64,000 bases of DNA from Liberibacter crescens BT-1 (GTDB lineage: Bacteria > Pseudomonadota > Alphaproteobacteria > Rhizobiales > Rhizobiaceae): contig NC_019907.1 in NCBI RefSeq assembly GCF_000325745.1, forward strand, positions 1,258,501 to 1,322,500, written 5' to 3'. Positions 10,099 through 19,979 of the stretch are shown here, piece by piece. How positions within the stretch are numbered: position 1 is the stretch's first letter; every line of letters starts with the position of its first letter. A model generated the notes under the pieces. It did no database searches, was not told the origin of the DNA, and saw only the letters and a list, made by a program, of their open reading frames with translations. The translations under genes were made by a program, and so were the position numbers.

Positions 10099-11934
10099 TT
10101 AAATTTCAACTGGATTTGTTGCAGAAAACAACCAATCTAATGTATTCCTATCATCTAAAAGCGGAGTAAGAACTTCACGTGTACGCTTATGATAGTTATT
10201 TAACCATTTCAGCTCTTCTTCGCTAAGTATCTCAAGAACGATAAGTTTCAAGTCTATGGGACAAAAAGTAAGCGTTTTGAAACCAAGCATTGGTTGATCT
10301 CCCCCTTTAATCTCTTCTGCCTCAGATACATAAAGAAGATTTTCAATACGTATTCCAAAGCTTCCAGGACGATAATACCCTGGCTCATTCGACACAACCA
10401 TTCCAGGAAGAAGAGGCTCTTGGTTCCCCCGTGCAATAGCCTGAGGCCCTTCATGAACAGAGAGATAACAACCGACACCATGCCCAACACTATGTGGGAA
10501 GTCAACACCTGCCTTCCATAATGGTAAGCGTGCTAAAATATCAAGATCACAACCTCGTGTTCCTTGAGGAAATCTTGCCGTTGAAATAGCAATAACCCCT
10601 TTTAATACTAAAGTAAAAAAACGTTTCTTTTCATCATCAACATCGCCAAGTGTGATTGTCCGTGTAATATCAGTTGTACCATTTAAATACTGTCCACCAG
10701 AATCTAACAGAAACAATTCTCCTTCCTTAAGGAATCTGTTGCTTTTTGTGGTAACACGATAATGAATAATCGCTGCATGATTTCCTGAAGCCGCTATAGT
10801 ATCAAAGGCAATATCCTTGAGAGGATTATGACATTTCTTTCCCATTTCTACTCGACATTCTTCTAATTTATTAACAACGTCAATTTCAGTTATCTTGTCC
10901 AGTTTTTGAACATGAAGCCAAGCAAGAAAGGAAACCATAGCAGCGCCATCCTGAATATGTGCAGAGGCTATTCCATTAATCTCAACTTCATTTTTAACCG
11001 CTCGTGATAAGCGAGAAGGATCAGGACCTTTTACAATATTTACATCCGTTCTATCGATAAAATTAAAAAGAGCATACGGTGTCCAATCTGGGTCAATGAG
11101 GATACTGGCACCCCTAGATGTAAGTTCACTAAGACGGACTTCCAAATTTTCTGGATTTAACAACAATGCAACTTTAGATAAACATTCTTCTACATTTTTA
11201 TCTGTTCTTCTTTTGTCTAGAAAAAGCTCAGCTCGTGCATCAGAATATAATATAGCTCTTGCTAATGGATACGGTGTATGCAAAACATCAGAAGCACGAA
11301 TATTAAAAAGCCATGCAACCGAAGAGGGATCGCATATTAATACTGCGTCAATCTTCTCTTTACTTAACTGAGTATAAATTTTTACAAGTTTATCTTTTGA
11401 AGAGATGCCAACATAATTGATTTTTTGAAGTTCAATCTTAGACATTGAGACTTCAGGACGATCTGACCATAAAAGATCTATTGGATTATAAGGTAAACAG
11501 ATCAAACTCCCATCTATCTTCGAGAGATTTTTTTCGAGATAAAAAGCTTCAGAAACTGTATGCAACCAAGGATCAATACCAAGACGAAAGCCTAACGGAG
11601 CATACCGTGACACCCAAACAGCAGGAGGCTCAGTTACAAGATCCAGTTTAGAAAATAATGTCATATCAAGTTCTTCTTCCACCTGAAGATTATACCGGCC
11701 ATCAATAAAAATTATAGCGCTTCCTTTCAACAATAGGGCCGTACCTGCTGAACCTGTAAACCCTGTTAACCAAGAAAGCCTTTCAGAAGAAGGAGATATA
11801 TTTTCACCCCTATATTCATCAGAATGCGGGACAAGAAATCCATCTATTCCTAATACATCAAATTGAGATCGAAGTGCCTGAACTTTTTCATAGGCTTGCT
11901 CAGATATCGACTTAATTTCAAAAGACTGGAACAT
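10099..11934 (-). CDS. pepP: Xaa-Pro aminopeptidase P (M24B), three-domain type
   Basis: A 611-residue cytosolic metallopeptidase that removes an N-terminal residue preceding proline. Two creatinase-like N-terminal domains (residues about 12-310) precede the M24 pita-bread domain. Metal ligands are visible in LLDSGGQY and TTDITRT (Asp, Asp), HSVGHGVG (His), SNEPGYY (Glu) and IRIENLLYV (Glu). The three-domain length matches the large aminopeptidase P form seen in rhizobia and eukaryotes rather than the 440-residue E. coli PepP. The gene converges with hemA and diverges from the ftsK-like gene; a 12-bp inverted repeat lies about 55 bases upstream of its start. Confidence 0.92.
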   Translation of the reverse strand: MFQSFEIKSISEQAYEKVQALRSQFDVLGIDGFLVPHSDEYRGENISPSSERLSWLTGFTGSAGTALLLKGSAIIFIDGRYNLQVEEELDMTLFSKLDLVTEPPAVWVSRYAPLGFRLGIDPWLHTVSEAFYLEKNLSKIDGSLICLPYNPIDLLWSDRPEVSMSKIELQKINYVGISSKDKLVKIYTQLSKEKIDAVLICDPSSVAWLFNIRASDVLHTPYPLARAILYSDARAELFLDKRRTDKNVEECLSKVALLLNPENLEVRLSELTSRGASILIDPDWTPYALFNFIDRTDVNIVKGPDPSRLSRAVKNEVEINGIASAHIQDGAAMVSFLAWLHVQKLDKITEIDVVNKLEECRVEMGKKCHNPLKDIAFDTIAASGNHAAIIHYRVTTKSNRFLKEGELFLLDSGGQYLNGTTDITRTITLGDVDDEKKRFFTLVLKGVIAISTARFPQGTRGCDLDILARLPLWKAGVDFPHSVGHGVGCYLSVHEGPQAIARGNQEPLLPGMVVSNEPGYYRPGSFGIRIENLLYVSEAEEIKGGDQPMLGFKTLTFCPIDLKLIVLEILSEEELKWLNNYHKRTREVLTPLLDDRNTLDWLFSATNPVEI

Positions 11935-12276
11935 ATTCTCAACCTCATCAATTTAAAAAATCACCAAAAACTATCGCTAGAATATCTATCAAGATTAATC
12001 TCTATTATTAATCTTGATTAAAAAATGGAAAAACCTTCCTGCGTAAATTCTGAACAATGTAATTATTAGCAAGCTTTATTAAAAATAACACAAAAATTGT
12101 ATATTCATTAATGTACAATTTTCAAAATATGTATCCAATATTTTACTTATTTAATGATTATACAGTTCATAAAATTTAGATATTAAAATATTTTTTAAAC
12201 ATATTAGAAGGGAATTGTTAACCGATTTTTCTTATTCTTTATCAAGAAAAAATTTCATTCCTGTGATATTAAAACT
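11935..12276. other. Divergent intergenic region between pepP and the ftsK-like gene
   Basis: 342 AT-rich bases with no supported gene. It must hold the promoters of both flanking genes. The only strong structure is the 12-bp perfect inverted repeat at 11988-12018. The bases upstream of the ftsK-like ATG do not encode membrane segments in frame: a stop occurs at 12205 and the following codons are not FtsK-like. Confidence 0.6.
11988..12018. repeat. 12-bp perfect inverted repeat, candidate operator or mRNA hairpin
   Basis: ATCAAGATTAAT and its exact reverse complement ATTAATCTTGAT are separated by seven bases (ctctatt). The plus side continues TAAAAAA and the minus side AGATATT, so neither strand has a terminator-type T run. 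It lies about 55 bases upstream of pepP and 260 bases upstream of the ftsK-like gene, fitting an operator or 5' leader hairpin of pepP. Confidence 0.6.
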
Positions 12277-14496
12277 ATGAAATCTCCAAGACTTAACTTA
12301 TTTCTTCCAACAGAAGCAGACAGCAAAGCGATTGAGAGTAAATTGTCTTTACCTCCATGGCATGCAGCTTTTCTTTTAGCTCCCAACGTCCGCTTTACAC
12401 GTACCCCTGAAAGTGAGTTAAGTCGACGTCGCAACACTCCATTAACAACCAATAAGAGTAATTTTCAAGAAAGAAACGATATTGAATCAAAAAAACAAAT
12501 TCTTAAAGCTACGACGTCACTGACCAAGTCAGAATCACAAAGCTTTTTAGAAAATGGTAATTCTACAGAATTAAATATACCTTTAAACCCAAAAAATTTA
12601 TCAAATATTATTCCTCAATCACAAAACAAAACAGATATAATTTCTTCTAATACAGATGAATCAACTCATAAAACTTCAACTTCTTCTATAACAGTTAGAA
12701 AATCATCTGAACAACTTTCATGGCTATCGGATTTCGCTTTCTTTGAAAGTATAATTCTTCAACCTCCTATCATGGATACTCCTACAAAAAGTTTACCAGT
12801 TCCATTTCAAAAACACCTGGAAGCACCGGATTCAATCATAAGTCTCTTTAAAACAATGGAATGTCGTCAGATCGGAGAACCTATTTTTAGCCGCACGTCC
12901 ACTGAATCTATCGAAACAACAAAAAACACAGAAATACAAAAACCTTGCAAAAAATTGGAAAAAGCTTCCGATAAACACAATAAAGAAATTAAAACTATCT
13001 TTCCTAAAAGTTACCCTGATGAAGATACAACGTATAACCATCCTCTCGTAAACCTTTTAAAGAAGAAGCATAGTAATACTATTGAAAGCATGACTGCAGA
13101 GCAGTTTGAAAAAAAGGCTGGAGTACTAGAAAGTATCCTTGAGGATTTTGGAGTCAAAGGAGAAATTATTAATGTAAGTCCAGGTCCTGTTGTAACCCTG
13201 TATGAATTCGAACCTGCACCAGGTACAAAGTCATCACGAGTTATAGGATTAGCAGATGACATCGCACGTTCTATGTCATCCTTATCAGCTCGTGTTGCAG
13301 TAATACCAGGACGTAACGTTATTGGTATAGAGCTTCCTAACGATCTTCGTGAAACAGTTTATCTCCGTCAGATTATTGATACACAAGATTTTTCAAAATC
13401 TGAAGCCCATTTAGCCTTATGTCTAGGAAAAACAATCGGCGGAGAAGCCGTTATTGCAGATCTAGCAAAAATGCCACATCTGCTTGTAGCTGGAACTACT
13501 GGTTCTGGGAAGTCTGTTGCCATCAATACGATGATTTTATCTTTGCTCTATCGTCTTCAACCCAAGGAATGCCGTATGATTATGGTAGATCCCAAGATGT
13601 TAGAGCTTTCTATTTATGATGGGATTCCTCACCTATTGACGCCTGTTGTCACAGACCCCAAAAAAGCAATTATGGTTCTAAAATGGGCAGTACGCGAAAT
13701 GGAAGAACGCTATCGTAAAATGTCACAATTTTCTGTCAGAAATATTCAGGGATACAATGAACGTATCCTCAAAATACAAAAAGAAGGTTCTACAAATGAA
13801 ACACTTTCAGATCTAACAACTATGCCTTACATAGTTGTTATCGTTGATGAAATGGCCGATCTGATGATGGTGTCCGGAAAAGAAATTGAAGGAGCAATTC
13901 AACGATTAGCACAGATGGCGCGTGCAGCAGGAATTCATTTAATCATGGCCACTCAACGTCCTTCAGTAGATGTCATTACCGGAACAATAAAAGCGAATTT
14001 TCCCACGCGTATTTCTTTCCAGGTTACCTCAAAAATTGACAGTCGCACTATACTAGGTGAACACGGTGCTGAACAGCTTCTTGGCCAAGGAGATATGCTT
14101 TACATGTCTGGCGGAGGACGTATTCAACGAGTTCATGGCCCTTTCGTTTCAGATTCTGAAGTAGAAAAAGTGGTACAATATATTAAGTCACAAGGTAGTC
14201 CTGAGTATCTTGATAGCATTACGGAAGAAGAAGACGCTGAAAATATAATTACCAATGAAAAAACAGCTAATTCTTCAGAAGGAACAGATGAAAGTAATGA
14301 AGTCTATATAAAAGCTGTTAAATTAGTTATACAAGAAAAGAAATGCTCCACTTCTTACATTCAACGCCGCCTACAAATTGGATACAATCGAGCAGCACTT
14401 ATTGTTGAGAAGATGGAAAAAGAAGGCTTAGTTGGCCCAGCAAATCATGTAGGTAAAAGAGAAATCCTTGCTATAAAATTCAAAGACTGTATTTAA
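12277..14496 (+). CDS. ftsK: FtsK/SpoIIIE-type DNA translocase without membrane segments
   Basis: 739 residues. The first 240 are a low-complexity, Ser/Thr/Lys-rich region with no hydrophobic segment long enough to span a membrane. The alpha domain (from about 250) and the RecA-like beta domain follow: Walker A GTTGSGKS near residue 410, Walker [11 protein letters not shown] near 525, and [11 protein letters not shown]. The C-terminal gamma winged helix ([18 protein letters not shown]) is present; in FtsK it reads KOPS sites and activates XerCD at dif. The motor and DNA-reading parts are complete, so it should move DNA for chromosome segregation. Septum anchoring through a four-helix membrane domain is not visible here. 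Confidence 0.9.
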   Translation: MKSPRLNLFLPTEADSKAIESKLSLPPWHAAFLLAPNVRFTRTPESELSRRRNTPLTTNKSNFQERNDIESKKQILKATTSLTKSESQSFLENGNSTELNIPLNPKNLSNIIPQSQNKTDIISSNTDESTHKTSTSSITVRKSSEQLSWLSDFAFFESIILQPPIMDTPTKSLPVPFQKHLEAPDSIISLFKTMECRQIGEPIFSRTSTESIETTKNTEIQKPCKKLEKASDKHNKEIKTIFPKSYPDEDTTYNHPLVNLLKKKHSNTIESMTAEQFEKKAGVLESILEDFGVKGEIINVSPGPVVTLYEFEPAPGTKSSRVIGLADDIARSMSSLSARVAVIPGRNVIGIELPNDLRETVYLRQIIDTQDFSKSEAHLALCLGKTIGGEAVIADLAKMPHLLVAGTTGSGKSVAINTMILSLLYRLQPKECRMIMVDPKMLELSIYDGIPHLLTPVVTDPKKAIMVLKWAVREMEERYRKMSQFSVRNIQGYNERILKIQKEGSTNETLSDLTTMPYIVVIVDEMADLMMVSGKEIEGAIQRLAQMARAAGIHLIMATQRPSVDVITGTIKANFPTRISFQVTSKIDSRTILGEHGAEQLLGQGDMLYMSGGGRIQRVHGPFVSDSEVEKVVQYIKSQGSPEYLDSITEEEDAENIITNEKTANSSEGTDESNEVYIKAVKLVIQEKKCSTSYIQRRLQIGYNRAALIVEKMEKEGLVGPANHVGKREILAIKFKDCI

Positions 14497-14656
14497 ATAT
14501 TCTATCTAGAAATCCTTATTCAATTTATGTATGAAATGCTTCCAAAGAAGGCAGTATTTTATTATAATTTTCATAATTTATATTCTGAAACATGCAAGGC
14601 TATCAAATGTCACTACAATCATCTTCATCGTATTACATTTGACTGCTATTCCTTTG

Positions 14657-15379
14657 CTATATTTTTTTGGTTATTTTCACAACTGAAAGCACTGTAAATA
14701 CTGCATTTATTTCTCTGAAATAAAATTCACGACGTTTTTGAGCTTCACTATCATATCCCCAATAATCATTCATCCAATCTTCTTCAAGATATGCTATCTC
14801 CCATGCCTCATTTATAGAAATAATATTTTCGGCTACAGCAAGAGAAACCAAAACTGAATTTGTGAAAGTTGCCATCATATGTAGACAAGAAAGCATTATT
14901 TGTGAATTATATTTCTGTAATGCACCAGAAAAAGCGTTAATAGCTTCAAGCGGCTGTTTCTTATAGGAAATACCTCTGGATAAAATAAAGTTTGCACCAA
15001 ACACACGTGCCATCCAATCAATCAAGGGATCCCAACGCTGGGATTGTCTTTCTACAAGTTCTCGTGGACTGTCAACACGATAAAAAAGCATATCCGTTTC
15101 CAGTAAAGATAAGAGATCTTGAAATATTTCTTTTGAATTTTCCTCCGACTTATCCAGAAAACTATTAACTATTCTGGTTATGGGCATAGTAAATAGATCA
15201 ATCTCATCTTTTTGAGATCGCCATTCATCCGCAATAAAGAAGGCTAAATCCTCAGAAAAAACGGCTAAATCTCTATTTAATGGAGTTTTCAAAATTTCAT
15301 TATCTAACTCAATAAAAAATTTATCTTCTATTTTACGTATGGAAACATCTTTATAAAAGCGTTTTTTAAAATACTTAAT
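14657..15379 (-). CDS. ATP12 family F1-ATPase assembly chaperone, probable non-ATG start
   Basis: Matches the ATP12 family, chaperones that bind the F1 alpha subunit during ATP synthase assembly in mitochondria and alphaproteobacteria. Motifs are FIADEWRSQKDEID, MPITRIVNS and WDPLIDW; the C-terminal WG-D pattern is also present. The first conventional start is a TTG at 15292, but conserved family sequence continues upstream in frame (KKRFYKDVS, FFIELDNEILKTP). That frame is open to 15405 and has no ATG, GTG or TTG; the only ATG is followed at once by TAA. An ATT at 15379 preceded by GGAGAGAAGG is the best start. The gene follows rluC closely; the HAD phosphatase often found between them in rhizobia is absent. 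Confidence 0.8.
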   Translation of the reverse strand: MKYFKKRFYKDVSIRKIEDKFFIELDNEILKTPLNRDLAVFSEDLAFFIADEWRSQKDEIDLFTMPITRIVNSFLDKSEENSKEIFQDLLSLLETDMLFYRVDSPRELVERQSQRWDPLIDWMARVFGANFILSRGISYKKQPLEAINAFSGALQKYNSQIMLSCLHMMATFTNSVLVSLAVAENIISINEAWEIAYLEEDWMNDYWGYDSEAQKRREFYFREINAVFTVLSVVKITKKI

Positions 15380-15421
15380 TATAACCTTCTCTCCTAGAAA
15401 CTTATCTTACATTGAAAACTT

Positions 15422-16405
15422 CTACACATTTTCGTGATAATCAAAGCCTAAAAGATTCCATGTTTGAACCATATGCGAAGGCAAAGGAGCTGTTACCTGC
15501 AACCTACCCCCACTTGGATGTGGAATATCAATATAACGAGCATGCAAATGTAATTGTTTTGGAATATTTTCAGGGAGATGCCAATTCGGATCATTAATAA
15601 AATACTTTGTATCACCAATAATTGGATGACCTATATGAAGAGCATGAACCCGCAATTGATGCGTACGCCCTGTATAAGGTTTCATTTCTAACCAACAGAA
15701 TTTTTTTGCAACAGTTTGAATCACTTTGAAATAAGAAACTGCATGACCCGCTCCTTTTTCTCCATGCATAGCTACTTTTACATAATCACTGCCTATACCC
15801 TCTTTCTTTATTAACCAACTGGAGATACGACCTTCATACTTTTTAGGAACGCCTTTAACCAATAACCAATATGTTTTCTCTGTATTTCGATTACGAAAGG
15901 CCTCTGAAAAACTTTGAGCTGCATTTCTCGTACGGGCTACAACAAATATACCTGAAGTCTCTCGATCAAGACGATGCACAAGACGCGGCTTTTCTCCTTT
16001 AGCATTTCTCCATGCTTCTAATAAATAATCCATATGAAGAGAAATGCCTGAACCACCCTGAACAGCAAGACCTGCAAGCTTATTGAACACATAAACTTCT
16101 CTATCCTCATATAATAACATGCGGTTTAATAATTCATCCTTATCCGTAGACTCGCATAGCTTACTTAAACTCTGAGAGGTGTTCTTGTTGTTAGAAAGGA
16201 AATCAAGGGGAGGAATACGTATTACCTGATCAAGGTTGACACGATCTCCTGATTTGACACGCTTACCATCTAATCTTATCTGACCAGAACGTAATAATTT
16301 TTGTAGATCACCAAATGCAACATATGGATAATGTGCTTTGAACCAACGATCAAAGCGCATGCCGGATTCATCATGATCAACTTTTACATGCTTAATGCCG
16401 GCCAT
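15422..16405 (-). CDS. rluC: 23S rRNA pseudouridine synthase RluC (RluA family)
   Basis: A 327-residue protein with an N-terminal S4 RNA-binding domain (residues about 15-75; MRFDRWFKAHYP, LLRSGQIRLDGKRV) and a RluA-type catalytic domain. The catalytic motif is RLVHRLDRETSGI, with the catalytic Asp; KPYTGRTHQLRVH follows near the C-terminus. RluC makes pseudouridines at 955, 2504 and 2580 of E. coli 23S rRNA; assignment to RluC rather than another RluA paralogue rests on resemblance and on its place before ATP12. Another RluA-type enzyme, RluD, lies at 17869. Confidence 0.88.
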   Translation of the reverse strand: MAGIKHVKVDHDESGMRFDRWFKAHYPYVAFGDLQKLLRSGQIRLDGKRVKSGDRVNLDQVIRIPPLDFLSNNKNTSQSLSKLCESTDKDELLNRMLLYEDREVYVFNKLAGLAVQGGSGISLHMDYLLEAWRNAKGEKPRLVHRLDRETSGIFVVARTRNAAQSFSEAFRNRNTEKTYWLLVKGVPKKYEGRISSWLIKKEGIGSDYVKVAMHGEKGAGHAVSYFKVIQTVAKKFCWLEMKPYTGRTHQLRVHALHIGHPIIGDTKYFINDPNWHLPENIPKQLHLHARYIDIPHPSGGRLQVTAPLPSHMVQTWNLLGFDYHENV

Positions 16406-16772
16406 AAAATTTTTTCCAAACTCTCAATTGTAAATAGCTTTCTCTAATATCAGGAAGCTAGACTTTTAAGAACGCTGCGATCATCAAGCCTTATAACTAC
16501 ACCTAACTGTAGCTGAGTTTATCAGCAGCAGCATAAAATCTCAATATACAAAAGAGGCACCCTCACCTGATAAACAATACAGTTACTGAGTTCTTTTTAA
16601 GAAAGCACAATAAAGCTTCTACAGCTCATGAAAGGCATTATAATGCCTCCATATAGCACCTAGTTATCAAATAATTCTTTATTAATATTTTTACCATGAC
16701 CTTTCATCAGAATTAAATTTATAGTAATTAAGTGTTTAAAGTATTTCCAATGTTCTTTCATTACACTTTATT
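16406..16772. other. Divergent intergenic region rluC/phosphoesterase
   Basis: 367 bases without a supported gene. The only strong structure is a 16-bp perfect palindrome at 16633-16648. The rest is plain AT-rich sequence that must contain promoters for both sides. Confidence 0.5.
16633..16648. repeat. 16-bp perfect palindrome
   Basis: AGGCATTATAATGCCT is its own exact reverse complement, 124 bases upstream of the phosphoesterase start. It has no loop, so a dimeric protein operator is more likely than an RNA hairpin. No regulator is identified. Confidence 0.55.
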
Positions 16773-17671
16773 ATGTTTATACTTGCACATATCTCTGACA
16801 TTCATCTTAACGTATCTCCTTCTCTATCCTTTTCTGAGCTCTCAGTAAAACGGATAACAGGATTATTAAATTTAAAGTTGAATAGAAAAAGATACCTTTC
16901 AAATAAATCTGTTGCGGCATTGCTTAATGACATCAAGTTAAAAGAAGCTCATCACCTTGCTATTACAGGGGATTTAGTGAATTTAACAAGTAAGAAAGAA
17001 ATTATATATGCACAACATTGGCTAGAAAATATTGGATCTCCTCATAATATTTCAGTTGTACCTGGAAATCACGATATATACACAAGAAAAGCCTTTGCAA
17101 AAGCCATGAAAGCATGGAACCCTTATATTATTGGGGATATTTCTCAAAAAGAAGACCCTCTTTTCCCCTATTTACGTGTCCGAGGCAATATTGCCCTCAT
17201 TGGATGTTCAACTGCAATAAAGACTCCACCATTTAGTGCCAATGGTTACTTCAGTCAAACCCAGACAAAAAAACAATTGAATTATTACGAGCAACACATG
17301 AAGCCGGCTTTTTTCGAATCATCATGATGCATCACCCACCTATTTTCAATGAAACACCTATACACAAGCGTATGTTTGGTATTCATCGTTTTGTAGATAT
17401 CATCTTAAAAGAAGGCACTGAACTTATATTGCATGGGCATACCCATATTAACAGCATTAATTGGCTGCAAGGACCAAAAACACCTATACCAGTAGTTGGA
17501 ATTGCATCAGCTTCTCAAAGAATAAAAAACAAAAAGCCTCAAGGGGGTTATAATCTTTTCTATATTGAGGGAAATCGTGGAAATTGGAAGATTAGAGGTG
17601 AAAGACACAGTCTTCAATCAGATGGGGTAAGTATTTACAAAGAATGTGCTGACATTTTCTTAAAAACATAA
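16773..17671 (+). pseudogene. Metallophosphoesterase (CpdA-like), frameshifted as sequenced
   Basis: Two overlapping frames, 16773-17327 and 17324-17671, carry complementary halves of one calcineurin-like phosphoesterase. The first half has HISDIHLN, TGDLVNL and PGNHDIY; the second has MMHHPPI and LHGHTHIN, which together make a full metal-binding set. One extra A in the A7 run at 17267-17273 fuses them into 299 codons and gives the family-like junction TIELLRATHEAGFFRIIMMH; without it the first frame ends in unrelated sequence. The product would be a cytosolic phosphodiesterase of unknown substrate. It may be inactivated, slippage-rescued or mis-sequenced. Confidence 0.85.
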
Positions 17672-17868
17672 TCTTTACATCTTTTAAAGATAAAATATTC
17701 TAATGTATATTTTAGTATGTTATACTGAGTAACAAAAAGAAACGCTTTTAAAATATAAAACATGCTACATTGATGTATTTATTGTAAAAAGAAAAAATTC
17801 ATTGTAAAAGGCAAAGTGTAATTTTCTTAAAACTAATGTTGTTATCTAAGCCTTGAGAAAAAGAGCTT

Positions 17869-18894
17869 ATGCAAATCAATTCAAAGAAATCTTCTATAAA
17901 GATATCATTAAAAGTTGATAACTTGGCTAAAGGAAGAATTGACCACTGGTTATCTGTTAATTTACGCGAACCATTTTCTCGTTCACGCATCAAAGCCATT
18001 ATCAAGGAAAACGGTGTTTATGTAGACGGTATAGTAACATCCGATCCCAATTACAGGATTATTCCTGGACAAATCGTTGACATTACGGTACCGCAGTTAG
18101 AAGAAACAAATCTTTGTGGAGAAAATATCCCTCTTAATATCCTTTATGAAGATTCAGATATTATTGTTATCAATAAACAGCCAGGACTTGTAGTGCATCC
18201 TGCTACTGGAAATTGGACTGGAACACTCGTTAATGCTCTTATCTATCATTGTGGCAATAATCTCTCCAATTTTAATGGGGTACATCGTCCAGGAATTGTA
18301 CATAGACTCGACAAAGATACAACGGGCGTGATGGTTGCTGCAAAAAATGACCTTGCTCATCAAAGACTTGCCAAACAATTTGCTGACCACGGTCTTACCA
18401 TGGGACTAGAGCGCTCATATTATGCTATTGTTTGGGGTAACCTTTCTACAATATCTGGAAGTATTGACGCACCCTTAGGGCGTTGCAGGTCTAATCCGAC
18501 ACGCCGTACTATAAAACACAAGGATGACACAAAAGCAGATAAAGCTATTACACATTATCAAGTTATAAACCGTTATAACTATAAAAGACAATCAAATATT
18601 ATAGCATCCTTAGTAAAATGTCGTCTAGAAACAGGAAGGACTCACCAAATACGTGTCCACATGGCCTATATCGGTCACCCTATTATTGGTGATTCTGTAT
18701 ATGGAAATGGTTTCAAAAGTAAAGTAAACTTACTCAATGTTGAAGAGCAAAAAATGATTTCTGAATTTCCACGACAAGCATTACATGCACACTTCCTGGC
18801 TTTTAATCACCCTTGCAATAATAAACGCATGAAATTTGAAGTACCTATCGAAAAAGACATGCTAAACATAATAGAAATGTTTTCTAAAAATTAA
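17869..18894 (+). CDS. rluD: 23S rRNA pseudouridine synthase RluD (RluA family)
   Basis: 341 residues: S4 domain at the N-terminus (RIDHWLSVNL, RSRIKAIIKENGVYVDG), then the catalytic domain with PGIVHRLDKDTTGVMV (catalytic Asp) and RLETGRTHQIRVH. RluD modifies positions 1911, 1915 and 1917 in helix 69 of 23S rRNA. It lies directly upstream of rpoH, an arrangement I know from rhizobia, which supports RluD over other paralogues. The start ATG at 17869 lies 15 bases after TTGAGAAAAAGAG, which is only a weak ribosome binding site. Confidence 0.88.
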   Translation: MQINSKKSSIKISLKVDNLAKGRIDHWLSVNLREPFSRSRIKAIIKENGVYVDGIVTSDPNYRIIPGQIVDITVPQLEETNLCGENIPLNILYEDSDIIVINKQPGLVVHPATGNWTGTLVNALIYHCGNNLSNFNGVHRPGIVHRLDKDTTGVMVAAKNDLAHQRLAKQFADHGLTMGLERSYYAIVWGNLSTISGSIDAPLGRCRSNPTRRTIKHKDDTKADKAITHYQVINRYNYKRQSNIIASLVKCRLETGRTHQIRVHMAYIGHPIIGDSVYGNGFKSKVNLLNVEEQKMISEFPRQALHAHFLAFNHPCNNKRMKFEVPIEKDMLNIIEMFSKN

Positions 18895-19024
18895 ACCATC
18901 TTTTTGCTGTTATTCTCACGTAATCTAAATAGGACTGTTATAGTATCAATTGAATAGCAGTATAAAATATGATAATTAATACTTTAAAATACCAAAAGCT
19001 AACCAATAAAAACAAGAGAACTCC

Positions 19025-19933
19025 ATGACCCGCAAAAACATGCCAATTATAGTAGCTGGTGAGAGTGGCCTTAATCATTACGTTGATGAGATTAGGAAAT
19101 TTCCAGTTTTAGAAAAACAAGAAGAATATATGCTGGCTAGAAGATATCATCAACATAATGACTTAAACGCAGCTCACAAGCTTGTAACAAGTCATTTGCG
19201 TTTAGTCGCAAAAATTGCTATGGGATACCGTGGTTATGGGTTGCCAATTGGAGAAGTCATTTCTGAAGGAAATGTAGGCTTAATGCAAGCTGTCAAAAAA
19301 TTTGACCCTGAACGAGGATTTAGGCTTGCTACTTATGCTATATGGTGGATAAAAGCAGCAATACAAGAATATATCTTACGCTCATGGTCATTAGTTAAAA
19401 TAGGGACAACAGCAAACCAAAAACGTCTTTTTTTCAATCTACGTCGTCTAAAAGGACGCATTCAAGCTATCAATGATGGCGATCTAAAACCAGAACAAAT
19501 CGTTGAGCTTGCCAATAAACTCAACGTATCAGAATCAGAAATAGTCTCTATGAACTCACGGCTATCTGGAGATACATCCCTTAATAGCTTGATAAAAAGC
19601 TCAGAAACTGATTCTGGTCAATGGCAGGATTGGCTGATAGATGAGCATGACAGCCAGGAACAAGTTCTTATTGAACAAGAAGAACTTCAAAATCGTCGTA
19701 TTATGTTAGAAAGGTCTATGTCTGTACTCAACGATCGTGAACGACGTATTTTTGAAGCCCGGCGTTTACGTGATCACCCAATAACATTAGAGGATTTATC
19801 TTCCGAATTTGAAGTAAGTCGTGAACGGGTACGACAAATAGAAGTGCGCGCTTTTGAAAAAGTGCAAGAAGCAATGCATAAACAAACAAAAGGGCTGCTA
19901 AACAAACCTGAACCTACAAAAAAGCTTCAATAA
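19025..19933 (+). CDS. rpoH: RNA polymerase heat-shock sigma factor RpoH (sigma-32)
   Basis: 302 residues with sigma region 2 (VISEGNVGLMQAVKKFDPERGF, then TYAIWWIKAAIQEYILRSW), the RpoH-specific box QKRLFFNLRRLK just after region 2.4, and region 4.2 (LEDLSSEFEVSRERVRQIE). It directs RNA polymerase to heat-shock promoters; two good matches to the alphaproteobacterial RpoH promoter lie in this window, upstream of hsp20 and dnaK. Length fits RpoH1-type rhizobial factors. The SD is weak (AAGAGAACTCC before the ATG). No leader structure able to act as a thermometer was recognised upstream. Confidence 0.95.
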   Translation: MTRKNMPIIVAGESGLNHYVDEIRKFPVLEKQEEYMLARRYHQHNDLNAAHKLVTSHLRLVAKIAMGYRGYGLPIGEVISEGNVGLMQAVKKFDPERGFRLATYAIWWIKAAIQEYILRSWSLVKIGTTANQKRLFFNLRRLKGRIQAINDGDLKPEQIVELANKLNVSESEIVSMNSRLSGDTSLNSLIKSSETDSGQWQDWLIDEHDSQEQVLIEQEELQNRRIMLERSMSVLNDRERRIFEARRLRDHPITLEDLSSEFEVSRERVRQIEVRAFEKVQEAMHKQTKGLLNKPEPTKKLQ

Positions 19934-19979
19934 TATTAAACTGACAAAACAACCTTTATAGAAAAAGATATTATTACTG

